Below are positions 16,124 through 24,283 of a stretch of DNA of 49,764 nt, one piece after another. The DNA comes from Treponema primitia ZAS-1 (GTDB lineage Bacteria > Spirochaetota > Spirochaetia > Treponematales > Breznakiellaceae), in the NCBI RefSeq assembly GCF_000297095.1, contig NZ_AEEA01000105.1:1-49764 (forward strand), written 5' to 3'. The notes under the pieces are model-generated. The model was not told the DNA's origin and did not search any database. It saw only the letters and a list, made by a program, of their open reading frames with translations. The translations under genes and the position numbers were made by a program. The first letter of the stretch is position 1. Every line of letters starts with the position of its first letter.

Positions 16124-17329
16124 TTAAGAAACCTCTATAACCCGGGCGGCTACCGCAGGACGGATATCATACGTCAAAGGATGAAACCCGAAGATCCGTT
16201 CGTAATCCTCAAGACGACGCCGGTATTCACCGATTGCGTTATCGTTGATAATCGTATAGGTACAGCCCCCAAAGCCCTGACCGGTCATACGGGAACCCAG
16301 AACCCCTTCAATCTCCTGGGCCCGCTTTACCAGCCAATCTATCTCGGGGCAGGAAACTTCGTACAGATCCCGCAGACTTTCATGGGAATGGAGAAGTACC
16401 TTGGAAAGAAGCGGAAAATCCTGGCGTTTCAAAGCATCTTCCGCGTCATAGACCCGCTGTATCTCCTGAACGATGTGCATGGACCGCCGCCGTATCTCCT
16501 CGGGCAGATCCCCCATGGATTCCACCAAATCCGGAGCGGCATAATCCCGTAAGTTAGACCCGGGCTTTTTCTGGGCAAGGAGTTCCAGCCCCCGTTTGAT
16601 ATCCTGCCGGCGCTGTTTCAGCTCATCTTCCACCCCAAGCCGGGGTACCCGGGAATCCATGACAACGATTTTATACTTTGAAAGGGGGGATTTGATTCGC
16701 CGAACCTCCATGGAAAGTTCATCCACCAGGAGAAAGTTATCCTTTCTGGCGTTAAAAGCGATAAGATAATCCACTGGGCTGGCATTTTTTCCAAAAAACA
16801 AGGCTTCTGCGCTAAGTAAGCGGTTAAGTAGTTCCTTATCGCTGATATTGGCCTGAAAAAAGCCCTTTAAGGCCACCGCAGACGCTACTTCAATAGCCGA
16901 AGAGGAGGCTAAACCCACCTGCTGAGGAATATTTCCCATCAAAGTAAAGTTGAGTCCCTTTACGGGGTAGCCCAATTCGGCAAAAACCTGGATAGCCACC
17001 TTGATATAATTGGCCCACCGGTCTTCCCGCTTGTATTTGAGGTTTACCAGGGTGGTCCGTTTCCGTTCCCCCAGATCCGCCGCGAAAAAACGAAGGGAAT
17101 TATCCTTCCGCATGCTCACTGCAACTCTGATATACCGGTCAATAGCGGCGGACAGGAATAATCCGGCCTTTGGCTCCCCATGCTCGCCCAGAAAATGAAT
17201 GCGGCCGGGCGCTTCGGCAACCACAACAGGTTCAGCTCCTCCACCGAGGCTGCCAGACCGAACTTCCCCTCCGGATCGGTCGGCATCAATCTCGTATTCT
17301 GTACGGTGGATCTGACCGATGTCCATCAT
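16124..17329 (-). CDS. galK: Galactokinase-like GHMP kinase
   Basis: About 401 residues. The GHMP ATP loop is clear (GNIPQQVGLASSSAIEVASA), as are the C-terminal SRMTGQGFGGCTYTII and the catalytic aspartate region SPVDYLIAFNAR, all most like galactokinase. The sugar-binding motif, normally GRVNLIGEHTDY, reads GRIHFLGEHGEPKAG: the Arg, Glu and His are kept but the HTDY aspartate that holds galactose is absent. The true substrate may therefore differ. The ATG at 17329 has AGAGGGG nine bases upstream and is preferred to the TTG two codons earlier. It heads a three-gene transcript with two TPR proteins, behind its own promoter. Confidence 0.75.
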   Translation of the reverse strand: MMDIGQIHRTEYEIDADRSGGEVRSGSLGGGAEPVVVAEAPGRIHFLGEHGEPKAGLFLSAAIDRYIRVAVSMRKDNSLRFFAADLGERKRTTLVNLKYKREDRWANYIKVAIQVFAELGYPVKGLNFTLMGNIPQQVGLASSSAIEVASAVALKGFFQANISDKELLNRLLSAEALFFGKNASPVDYLIAFNARKDNFLLVDELSMEVRRIKSPLSKYKIVVMDSRVPRLGVEDELKQRRQDIKRGLELLAQKKPGSNLRDYAAPDLVESMGDLPEEIRRRSMHIVQEIQRVYDAEDALKRQDFPLLSKVLLHSHESLRDLYEVSCPEIDWLVKRAQEIEGVLGSRMTGQGFGGCTYTIINDNAIGEYRRRLEDYERIFGFHPLTYDIRPAVAARVIEVS

Positions 17330-17353
17330 ATGCAAAAACCCCTCTCTAGCCTT

Positions 17354-17382
17354 ATACTACAGGAAATTTCAGGATTGTTCAA
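17354..17382 (-). promoter_or_regulatory. Predicted promoter of the galactokinase-TPR operon
   Basis: TTGAAC (17382-17377), a 17-base spacer and TAGTAT (17359-17354) on the minus strand, in the gap after rnhB, leave a leader of roughly 18 bases that contains the AGAGGGG ribosome-binding site. Confidence 0.5.
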
Positions 17383-17420
17383 TAAAAATTACGAATAAAA
17401 ATTGTGTATAATATGAAAAA

Positions 17421-17987
17421 TTAGGCCTTAACCCGGAATTTCAGCCGCTGTATGGGAGAAGGTCCGAACCGGAGTACCGCTTCCCGGTGGGCTTTTGTGG
17501 GGTAGCCCTTGTGCTTTTCATACCCATATTGGGGGTAAAGCTTGGCGTAGCGGTCCATTTCCCGGTCTCGGGCGGTTTTGGCGAGGATGGAGGCAGCCAT
17601 GACCTCGGGGATTTGGCCGTCGGCCTTGACCAGGGCTTTGCAGGGGATAGGGATATCCGGGACATAGAGACCGTCAACAATGGCTTCCAGGGAGGCGGCG
17701 TCCAAGCCGGGATAAGCGGCAAGCATGGCCTCAAAGGCCCGCTTCATGGCCAAGAGGCTGGCTTGGAGTATGTTGATTTCGTCGATTTCCTCGTGGCTGG
17801 CCCAGCCTATGCCCCAGGCCAGGGCGCCTTCCATAATAAGCGGCCGGCTGGTTTCCCGTTGTTTTTCGCTGAGTTTTTTAGAATCCCCCAGGATACTCCG
17901 GTTAAAATCCCCGGGAAGAACCACCGCGGCAGCGCAGACCGGGCCGGCAAGGGGTCCCCTGCCCGCTTCATCCAGGCCGCAGATCAA
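17421..17987 (-). CDS. rnhB: Ribonuclease HII
   Basis: A 188-residue protein that nicks RNA-DNA hybrids and single ribonucleotides in DNA. The four acidic site residues are in place: GLDEAGRGPLAGPV at the start, LGDSKKLSEKQRE, EAIVDGLYVP, and MAASILAKTARDREM. Length is normal for the family. Its start overlaps the end of the phosphoribosyltransferase gene by ATGA. Confidence 0.93.
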   Translation of the reverse strand: MICGLDEAGRGPLAGPVCAAAVVLPGDFNRSILGDSKKLSEKQRETSRPLIMEGALAWGIGWASHEEIDEINILQASLLAMKRAFEAMLAAYPGLDAASLEAIVDGLYVPDIPIPCKALVKADGQIPEVMAASILAKTARDREMDRYAKLYPQYGYEKHKGYPTKAHREAVLRFGPSPIQRLKFRVKA

Positions 17988-18610
17988 GGGTTGGCCTGTC
18001 CGGCTTTGCCCTTCAGCGCCGCCAGAATTGGCCGCAGTTCGGGGTCGTGGGCATAATAATGCTGTTCCAACTCCTCATGGCTCAGGCCGACTAACTCGTG
18101 GCTCATATAGTGGATCCACAGATCTTCATCATTAATAGAAAGCTCGTGCTTGCGGCACCAGTAATCGGGCTGGATGGGGTGTTGGTCCGGCTTGTCATAA
18201 AAATACTTGTAATCGTGAACCGCAACCTTGATATCATCCCGGGGTATACCCTTTTCCAGGATGATCCCGGTCAGGTGATTGATGGTTCTGCCGGAATCAA
18301 AAATATCATCCACCAGCAGCACCCGGTCCCCTATGCGCAGATGTTCCGGCGCGTAGGTCCAGCCCTCAACCTTCACCTGATCCGCCTCCCCAATGCCGGT
18401 ATAGGACCGGGCAACCACGGCGGCATAGTAAACCGGCCGGTCATTTCTGCGGACTATCTTGAAGTATTCGCTTATCACATTCCCCAGGTAGGCGCCCCCC
18501 CGGAGGGATACATAGATCACATCGGGGATGAACCCGTCATGGTAGATCCGGTGGGCCAGTTTCAGCGCATTGTTCCGTACCACATCGTAGGAAAGAAATT
18601 CCTTTTTCAT
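17984..18610 (-). CDS. Phosphoribosyltransferase (xanthine/hypoxanthine type)
   Basis: A 208-residue protein with the PRPP-binding signature VLLVDDIFDSGRTINHL around residues 94-110 and the upstream YVSLRGGAYLGNVISEYFK loop. This is the pattern of the COG2236 purine phosphoribosyltransferases, which salvage xanthine, guanine or hypoxanthine. The base specificity cannot be read off. It lies between the metallophosphoesterase and rnhB genes and overlaps the latter by four bases. Confidence 0.8.
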   Translation of the reverse strand: MKKEFLSYDVVRNNALKLAHRIYHDGFIPDVIYVSLRGGAYLGNVISEYFKIVRRNDRPVYYAAVVARSYTGIGEADQVKVEGWTYAPEHLRIGDRVLLVDDIFDSGRTINHLTGIILEKGIPRDDIKVAVHDYKYFYDKPDQHPIQPDYWCRKHELSINDEDLWIHYMSHELVGLSHEELEQHYYAHDPELRPILAALKGKAGQANP

Positions 18611-18642
18611 GCCGTAATTCTACCATAATTGCCCGGAGGTAT

Positions 18643-19473
18643 CTACAGTTTCTCAAACTCCCAGCTAATTCCCCTATCCGATACGTGAACACGGCAGTAG
18701 GTACTATTCTCCCTAAAATCTTCAATGGTGATATATTCGACCCCACCGGCTTTCCGGATAATCCGCTGATGCACATGGCCCATAAACATAGCGTCCGCGC
18801 GGTCCCTTAGGATAGACAGGATCCTGGCCCGCTCCCGGGTGTCGGCGATCTGCTGAATGTCCACCGGGGTTTCCACAAACAAATTGGTGTGGGTAAAAAC
18901 AAACACATGGCTTTTCGCAGACCGAAGCTCGTCCCGGAGCCAGTCCAGTTGGGCGGAACCAAAGGAGGCGTTAGCGGAATCCAGCACAAACAGACTGGTA
19001 GTATCGTGATCGATCCGGTACCTGGTTGAACCGATAAAATCCCTCCATATCGGCCAATTGTTAAAATATATATCGTGGTTCCCGACCACCGGGTAACAGG
19101 GGATGCCCAGGGTACGGGCTATTTCAATAAATTTCTCAATATCCCGCCGTCTCCCGTTCTGGGTAATATCCCCGGTGATAACCACAAATTTATCATCCGG
19201 CTTGATAGCGTCCTTCAGTCCTTCAAGCCCATGGGCATTGCCGTCTTCTATATGGGTATCGCTCAATACGATAAACGAATACTCACCGCCCAGGGAATGA
19301 TTTCTGTCACTATCGGTAAGAAACGTAAAAACATTGCTGCTCTCAAGCCGGACATCCAATTCACCGGAGGCGATAAGGCCAACGAGGTCCACATTACAGG
19401 CCAGGGGCAGGAACAGGAGGGGAACGAGTGCAGCCAGAAGCAATATCCTGCTCCGAAGAGATTTTATTACCAT
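18643..19473 (-). CDS. Calcineurin-like metallophosphoesterase lipoprotein
   Basis: A 276-residue protein with a lipobox LPLAC (Cys26), so it is anchored outside the cytoplasmic membrane. The di-metal site is complete: VLSDTHIEDGN, VITGDITQNGR, PVVGNHDIY, FTHTNLF and MFMGHVHQR. Substrates of such exported phosphoesterases range from nucleotides to phospholipids; nothing here singles one out. Its start overlaps the end of the outer-membrane-like gene by seven bases. Confidence 0.88.
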   Translation of the reverse strand: MVIKSLRSRILLLAALVPLLFLPLACNVDLVGLIASGELDVRLESSNVFTFLTDSDRNHSLGGEYSFIVLSDTHIEDGNAHGLEGLKDAIKPDDKFVVITGDITQNGRRRDIEKFIEIARTLGIPCYPVVGNHDIYFNNWPIWRDFIGSTRYRIDHDTTSLFVLDSANASFGSAQLDWLRDELRSAKSHVFVFTHTNLFVETPVDIQQIADTRERARILSILRDRADAMFMGHVHQRIIRKAGGVEYITIEDFRENSTYCRVHVSDRGISWEFEKL

Positions 19474-20204
19474 GTGAATACGAGCCCCGCTTTATAGGCA
19501 ATACCGTAAAACCGGGAGGACAGGCCGGCGCTTCCGGTTTGGTGCAGCTCCAGAGCGTTTGTCAGGGAAAGCGATTTGGTAATACCCACCCGGCTATTCA
19601 GGCTAAGGTAATAGACACCGAAATTTCCGGCCGCATAATCATTGAAATTGGCGCACCGTAAGCCAATTCTGAATTTTTCACTGTTGTAAAAATTGACATA
19701 CCCCTCAAAGGCCAGGATCGACTCAAAAATAACCGGATCGTCAAAAAAAGAAGAAAAGCGGAGATTAGGTCCCAGGGTAAAGCCCGCATACTTACCTTTA
19801 AATCCGATCAGGGGAAGCACCGTATGACTGTTGGCCTCATACTCCGGCAGGGTATTGAACATATAGGAAAGGTACATATACAGCGGTACCCTGCGGATCA
19901 ATCTTGCCTCAAGCCCCGCTGAGGCGTCCAGCTCATAGGCGGCGCTTGCGGTCCACAGGGAAAGCCCGCCCTGAACGGTATAGAGTTCATTAAATTCAAG
20001 AGAACCGGAGGCGGAAAGGGTTAAACACGAAGAATAGCTCCGGTTATATTCCGGCATAAGTTCAATGCCGGCCTCTTTATGGGAGATAGAAAAATCAAAA
20101 CCGTACACGGGGGATGCGAAAAATAGTAAAACTACCAGCCCTGATATTCCTATAAAGCTGCGGCGCAACTTGCAGCGAAGCTCTCCGCGCATGACAATAT
20201 TCAT
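19467..20204 (-). CDS. Predicted outer-membrane beta-barrel protein
   Basis: A 245-residue protein I cannot place in a named family. It has a signal peptide (LVVLLFFASPVYG, cleavage near residue 36) and then alternating, aromatic-rich strands such as YTVQGGLSLWTASAAYELD, RRVPLYMYLSYMF and YAGFTLGPNLRFSSFF, ending in AYKAGLVFTW. The aromatic C-terminal residue is what the BAM machinery recognises in barrel proteins. It sits in the xth-to-rnhB gene run, next to an exported phosphoesterase. ATGs at 20204 and 20192 are both possible starts. Confidence 0.65.
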   Translation of the reverse strand: MNIVMRGELRCKLRRSFIGISGLVVLLFFASPVYGFDFSISHKEAGIELMPEYNRSYSSCLTLSASGSLEFNELYTVQGGLSLWTASAAYELDASAGLEARLIRRVPLYMYLSYMFNTLPEYEANSHTVLPLIGFKGKYAGFTLGPNLRFSSFFDDPVIFESILAFEGYVNFYNSEKFRIGLRCANFNDYAAGNFGVYYLSLNSRVGITKSLSLTNALELHQTGSAGLSSRFYGIAYKAGLVFTW

Positions 20205-20213
20205 ATACGAAAT

Positions 20214-20777
20214 TTATTCCCGCTTAACCGGTCTGAAAAACCCGAAGAGGCTGCCACAGAAACCCCCGGCTATATGGGCAAATTCAGAAACATTGTTTGC
20301 GCTAAAGGAATTGAAAATTTCCCGGCCCAGATACAGGGCAAGGACCAGGATAAAGGTCAGGGGAATTTCCCCTTCCGTAAAGTTGGTGAACGATGCCAGG
20401 AGTATCATCATAAAAACTACACCGGAGGCGCCCAGGAGGGCGGTACGGAAGAGGAGTATGTTCAGCGCCCCCGTAACCAGGGCGGTGACGGCGATCATCA
20501 GGAGCAGGGAAAGGGAACCGTAGGAGGTTTCCAGCATGGGACCGATGAGCAGTATAAATGCGAAATTGGAAAGCAGGTGGTTCCAGGAAGCATGACCGAT
20601 AACATGGGTAAAGAGGTTAATCCAGTTCCGGATCCGCGAAGGGTCAAAGCCTCCCTTGCCGGGCACGGTAAACCAGGCCTGGGTCAGGGAATGGAAAAAA
20701 AGCTGGGACAGGAGCAGCACAACGGCGCTGAGAAACGCGTAGGTTAATACCGTGGGGGAATTGTATTTTATCTTCAT
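20214..20777 (-). CDS. Rhomboid-family intramembrane serine protease
   Basis: A 187-residue membrane protein with about six hydrophobic segments. It has the rhomboid HxxxxHxxxN motif (H62, H67, N71 in GHASWNHLLSNF), the nucleophile in GASG (Ser118) and the general-base histidine in EFAHIAGGFCGSLFG (His168). Rhomboids cut substrates within or next to a membrane helix. Its start overlaps the exonuclease gene by four bases and it ends nine bases before the outer-membrane-like gene, so co-expression is expected. Confidence 0.88.
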   Translation of the reverse strand: MKIKYNSPTVLTYAFLSAVVLLLSQLFFHSLTQAWFTVPGKGGFDPSRIRNWINLFTHVIGHASWNHLLSNFAFILLIGPMLETSYGSLSLLLMIAVTALVTGALNILLFRTALLGASGVVFMMILLASFTNFTEGEIPLTFILVLALYLGREIFNSFSANNVSEFAHIAGGFCGSLFGFFRPVKRE

Positions 20778-21550
20778 GTAACCTCAATTTGAACAGGACA
20801 GTGATCCGAGCCCTGTACATCGGGCCGTATAATTGAGCTTGCAATCCTGGGCATAAAGGCCCGGTCCACGCAGTGATAGTCGATACGCCACCCCACATTC
20901 CGCTCACGGGCGCTCATACGGTAGGACCACCAGCTGTAATGGCCGGTCTCACCGGGGTGTTTGTCCCGGAAGGTATCCGCATAGCCTGCGGAAGTGAAGG
21001 TATCCATCCAGGCCCGCTCCTCCGGAAGATACCCGGCGTTCCCCTCATTCTCCTTGGGCCGGGCCAGATCGATGGGGGTATGGGCGATATTGTAATCCCC
21101 GCAGAGCACCAGATGGCGCCCGGCTGCGACCAGCTTATTACAACATTCCAGTATGGCGGCGCAGAAGCCCAGCTTATAGTCCAGCCGCGCGCCGGCGTCC
21201 TGGGAATTGGGGAAATAGGCGCTGATCAGAACAAAGTCCTTAAAATCCGCCTGCAGCACCCTCCCCTCGTCGTCGAATTCCGGAACTCCCAGGGGCTTCA
21301 CATCCAGGGGCTCGGTTTTACTATAAATAGCCGTCCCGGAATAGCCCTTTTTCCGGGCGCTGGCCCAGTAGGAAAAGTAGGGCTTCCCACCCTTATCCGC
21401 CGGGCCCTTCAGCTCCGGGGAAAGCTGGTCAGGATGGGCCTTGGTTTCCTGGAGGCAGAGCAGATCCGGCGATTCCTGCCGGACCCAGTCGATAAAGCCC
21501 CGCTTTTCCACCGCCCGTATTCCGTTAACGTTCCACGACAGAATTTTCAT
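20774..21550 (-). CDS. xth: Exodeoxyribonuclease III (AP endonuclease)
   Basis: A 258-residue enzyme of the ExoA/Xth family, which cuts at abasic sites and resects 3' ends in base-excision repair. Motifs: MKILSWNVNGIRAVEKRGF, LLCLQETKAH, LCGDYNIAHTPIDL, RIDYHCVDRAF and the terminal SDHCPVQIEV. I use the ATG at 21550; a GTG two codons earlier is in frame, but a promoter-like -10 ends seven bases before this ATG and no Shine-Dalgarno is present. It is first in a run of minus-strand genes that overlap or nearly abut. Confidence 0.92.
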   Translation of the reverse strand: MKILSWNVNGIRAVEKRGFIDWVRQESPDLLCLQETKAHPDQLSPELKGPADKGGKPYFSYWASARKKGYSGTAIYSKTEPLDVKPLGVPEFDDEGRVLQADFKDFVLISAYFPNSQDAGARLDYKLGFCAAILECCNKLVAAGRHLVLCGDYNIAHTPIDLARPKENEGNAGYLPEERAWMDTFTSAGYADTFRDKHPGETGHYSWWSYRMSARERNVGWRIDYHCVDRAFMPRIASSIIRPDVQGSDHCPVQIEVT

Positions 21551-21557
21551 TACCACT

Positions 21558-21587
21558 ATAATAGCTGAAATATACCCATAATGTGAA
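21558..21587 (-). promoter_or_regulatory. xth: Predicted xth promoter (leaderless geometry)
   Basis: TTCACA (21587-21582), an 18-base spacer and TATTAT (21563-21558) on the minus strand, seven bases before the xth ATG. Both hexamers match five of six consensus positions. Confidence 0.5.
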
Positions 21588-21700
21588 GACCGCCGGTGAG
21601 AGGAGGGCCCGGCCAGTGTCCTGCCGCCCGCTCATCAGTTTGCCGAATATGAGCGTACCCTTCCCGGACAATATGCCTCCAACTATTTTCCGGCCGGGGT

Positions 21701-22216
21701 TTGATGCCCTTTGGCCAAATATGCTATGCTGGGTTAGTGAGAACATCAGATACCCTGCCGGAGAAGTGGTACGACCATCAGCTTTCTTCACAGGAACTTA
21801 AACAATTCATAGCTGAAGAACGGAATGGAAAGGAAAACAAAAGTGTGTGGATCGGCATAGTAGAGCCGGAAGCCGCCGAACGGATAAAAACAGTTTGCGG
21901 AGATGAGGTATCAAAAATTATGCTGGAAAGCGGAGCCGTTCGGCACTCCTATAATAAAGCGCACCACAATCTCGCGGACACCGACCTTGAATATGCCGTT
22001 ACGGTTATAAATAGCCCTTCAACAATCATAGCGTTATCCAACCAAAAACATCGTGATAGCGAAGTACTCTCTTTTAAGGGAAATATCAACGGCGAAATAT
22101 ATTTTTTAGAAGCCGTGCGCCCCAAGCATCAAGGCTGGCTCTCTCTCGTAACGTGCTACAGGCCAAAAAAGGCGGGACAGGGCTCCAATGCTGCGAAAAC
22201 CGCCCCCCGGAGCTAA
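21701..22216 (+). pseudogene. Remnant with PBECR-like nuclease domain
   Basis: An open frame of 171 residues without a convincing start (TTG-ATG at 21701, no ribosome-binding site, open upstream to 21653). Residues about 47-160 (VWIGIVEPEAAERIK, RHSYNKAHHNLADTDLEYA, NGEIYFLEAVRPKHQGWLSL) resemble the phage barnase-EndoU-ColicinE5/D-RelE (PBECR) nuclease domains that sit at the C-terminus of phage head or polyvalent proteins. In another frame just upstream, 21617-21705 reads PPAHQFAEYERTLPGQYASN, phage-protein-like (similar to DUF2335 or Mu-type proteins) and then stops. I therefore read the region as a decayed, frameshifted mobile-element relic. The family assignment is from memory of the motif and is only moderately secure. 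Confidence 0.4.
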
Positions 22217-22425
22217 CGTCCAAAACGTGCCGTCCCCTACCTATGTCTAAATATAGTCTAAACTGGTTTTCCAGTCAACGGTTAGCGGCGCCCTGCTTAC
22301 TTGACCGACATTAAGTTTTATAGTAATTTTAGTCATTATTATAGAATATTTAAACCTAAATTGGTTTTTATTCCTGGGATGGGATGCGGAAAAATGCTCA
22401 TAATTCCTTACAGTGTAAGCAATTA

Positions 22426-22437
22426 CCCCCCCCCCCC
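22426..22437 (+). repeat. Homopolymeric C12 tract
   Basis: Twelve consecutive C, the longest homopolymer I noticed in the window, seven bases after a perfect palindrome and about 175 bases before a surface lipoprotein gene. Tracts of this length slip during replication, and poly-G tracts tune promoters of surface genes in Treponema pallidum, so length variation here is plausible. Confidence 0.85.
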
Positions 22438-22510
22438 GATAGATTTAGTAGATTATTTTAATCCCATAACTTTTCCCTTTCATACCTATTCTTATTCGGT
22501 CCTCAGAAAA

Positions 22511-22549
22511 GCCCGGGGTTTTCAGTCATGGAAACCCCGGGCCTTTTTT
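22511..22549 (+). terminator. Strong intrinsic terminator ahead of the lipoprotein gene
   Basis: Left arm 22511-22523 and right arm 22530-22542 pair over 13 bp (core GCCCGGGGTTT, one G-U), with loop AGTCAT and a TTTTTT run at 22544-22549. It ends 62 bases before the lipoprotein ATG, so it either insulates the gene or works as an attenuator. Confidence 0.8.
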
Positions 22550-22611
22550 GTTCTTCCTGCGATTACAGGGTATTTCCCTGAAAAATATTTTTATTCCAAA
22601 GGAGTGAAGAA

Positions 22612-24120
22612 ATGAAAAGAAATTGGCTAATTGGCCTAAGCGGCGTCCTGCTGGCAGTCTCCCTGGTCTTCGTCAGCTGCGGCGGCGATGACGGCGGCGG
22701 GGGGCCTGAAATAAAGAAGACTTCCGGAGATGATTTCGCTACTGCTATAGAAGAGGCTTTCGAGGATTTACCTGTAGAAGGTATAACAGCGGCGGCGGTG
22801 AAAGAGTTAACATTCGATCAACTTTTTGAGGAACTTGCTAACCAGACCGGACTCTCAAAGGACGAAATAAAAAAATATTTTACCCAGGATGTAGATGGGA
22901 CAAACCCGGTTGATGGCAGCATAAAAATTAAAGATGCCGGAGATTTTTACATAAGCGAAGCCTTATGGGATGACTTATCCGGCAAAGATGAAACCGGGCC
23001 CGGCAGCGGGAGTATTTCTGTAACCAAGGTCCAGGTATATGACGCACAAGACACGACCAAAGCAATAACCGGCAAGGCAACCGTAAAACTTGATCCGTAC
23101 CTGGGTGATCGCCCTTCAAACCCCACCTATTTGAATGCCGGAACGATTGCCAATGGCAAACTGACCCTAACGCTTCCGTCTACCGGCTTTGAGGATTTTC
23201 TGTTCACACAAAAAGACGAACCGGAGTTGAAAGATCTTACGATACAGCCCGCGGATACCAAGATACTTTGGAGTGCGAGATTAAGACTGTTTAACGCTGC
23301 GGGTAACGAAATCGGCAGGCTCCGTTATGAGAAAGCCAGTCAATCCGACGATGGTGAAATTTCGTATTGGTATTTTGACAAGGATGTTCGCATCACCGGT
23401 ACCTTGTCTTCCTCCGAAGAGCACGACAATGGGATTACGTGGACCGGTACCGATAAATATGATATCAATGTGAAAAAGGGCTGGAATCCAATACGGTATT
23501 ACGGAACAGGGAATCAAACAACGCATACGTGGGACTATACCTGTACAAGTACGATCGGTAACACATCAGGGTATAAATGGACCTTGGACTGGTGGGGTGA
23601 CGGCCTCGATCCTGACTCCTCCGAATCCGGCGGCGGCGCCCAGGCTGTTGTGATAGACGAGCCGGTGTATCAGTATCCCAAAAACGAATCAAACTTAACG
23701 ACTACCCTTAAGTATTATCATGGCATGGCTGATCGCACCATAAGAACGCTGGCTTCGGCGGGTATTCCCGATTTTGTCGTGACCAATGGACACCTGAATG
23801 TTACGCTGCCTGCCACGCTGAGCGCGGACGCTGTTTATGATACAGATAGCGGGTTAGCTGGCAGCGGCCTTACGATAGCGCCATCGGACGCAAAGATTTT
23901 CTTCCTAAACGCCCTTTATGACAACTCTGATGGTTCGGGGGAATCATTATTACACTGGGGTAAAATAGGTGATAATGGCGACGCCAATTATTTTATCTAT
24001 GCCAATAAAGATGTAACGGTAACCCGTGGCAGTGAAGTGATCCAACTCAAAGCAGGCTGGAATTGGGACGACAGCGATACCTATAATTGGACCTACTATA
24101 ATTGGGATAATGAAGATTAA
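22612..24120 (+). CDS. Large lipoprotein with internally repeated domain
   Basis: A 502-residue lipoprotein (lipobox FVSC, Cys23, followed by a GGDDGGGG linker). Two related halves are visible: residues about 175-310 (AGTIANGKLTLTLPSTGFED, PADTKILWSARLRLF, YWYFDKDVRITG, VKKGWN) and about 380-500 (TNGHLNVTLPATL, PSDAKIFFLNALYD, YFIYANKDVTVTRG, LKAGWNWDD). Each unit ends in a KDVTVT...GWN block, suggesting a beta-rich repeat displayed outside the cell. No known family is recognised; similar two-repeat lipoproteins are common in termite-gut treponemes. It has a clear AAGGAG ribosome-binding site and its own terminator, so it is monocistronic. Confidence 0.75.
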   Translation: MKRNWLIGLSGVLLAVSLVFVSCGGDDGGGGPEIKKTSGDDFATAIEEAFEDLPVEGITAAAVKELTFDQLFEELANQTGLSKDEIKKYFTQDVDGTNPVDGSIKIKDAGDFYISEALWDDLSGKDETGPGSGSISVTKVQVYDAQDTTKAITGKATVKLDPYLGDRPSNPTYLNAGTIANGKLTLTLPSTGFEDFLFTQKDEPELKDLTIQPADTKILWSARLRLFNAAGNEIGRLRYEKASQSDDGEISYWYFDKDVRITGTLSSSEEHDNGITWTGTDKYDINVKKGWNPIRYYGTGNQTTHTWDYTCTSTIGNTSGYKWTLDWWGDGLDPDSSESGGGAQAVVIDEPVYQYPKNESNLTTTLKYYHGMADRTIRTLASAGIPDFVVTNGHLNVTLPATLSADAVYDTDSGLAGSGLTIAPSDAKIFFLNALYDNSDGSGESLLHWGKIGDNGDANYFIYANKDVTVTRGSEVIQLKAGWNWDDSDTYNWTYYNWDNED

Positions 24121-24206
24121 AGAAGCCTGACAGCGTACCGTACAGATCGAAGATCCGACGCTGCGCGAAACTCTATTTACTAACATCGGCCCGATTTAGC
24201 GGAAAC

Positions 24207-24229
24207 AGCCCGCAAACCGGGCTTTTTTT
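24207..24229 (+). terminator. Intrinsic terminator of the repeat lipoprotein gene
   Basis: AGCCCG (24207-24212) and CGGGCT (24218-24223) form a 6-bp stem with a five-base loop, followed directly by TTTTTT. It also separates this gene from clpS. Confidence 0.75.
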
Positions 24230-24283
24230 ATCTCTTCCTCCCAAGCTATTCCCTATCACCTGTTTTTCCGGTATCCTTTCCTT

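Larger units (their letters stand above)
22217..22611 (+). promoter_or_regulatory. Long AT-rich leader upstream of the 22612 lipoprotein
   Basis: A 395-base gap with no credible gene. In order it holds a GTGCCGTCCCC motif (22229-22239), an AT-rich stretch, the perfect 13-base palindrome CTTACAGTGTAAG (22407-22419), a run of twelve C (22426-22437), an AT-rich block and an intrinsic terminator (22511-22549), then the ribosome-binding site AAAGGAG before the ATG at 22612. A terminator between a probable promoter region and the gene suggests read-through or attenuation control. Confidence 0.45.

Noticed and set aside
22301..22615. 104-codon frame upstream of the lipoprotein gene
   Set aside because: It crosses the C12 tract and the intrinsic terminator, has low-complexity composition and no ribosome-binding site.
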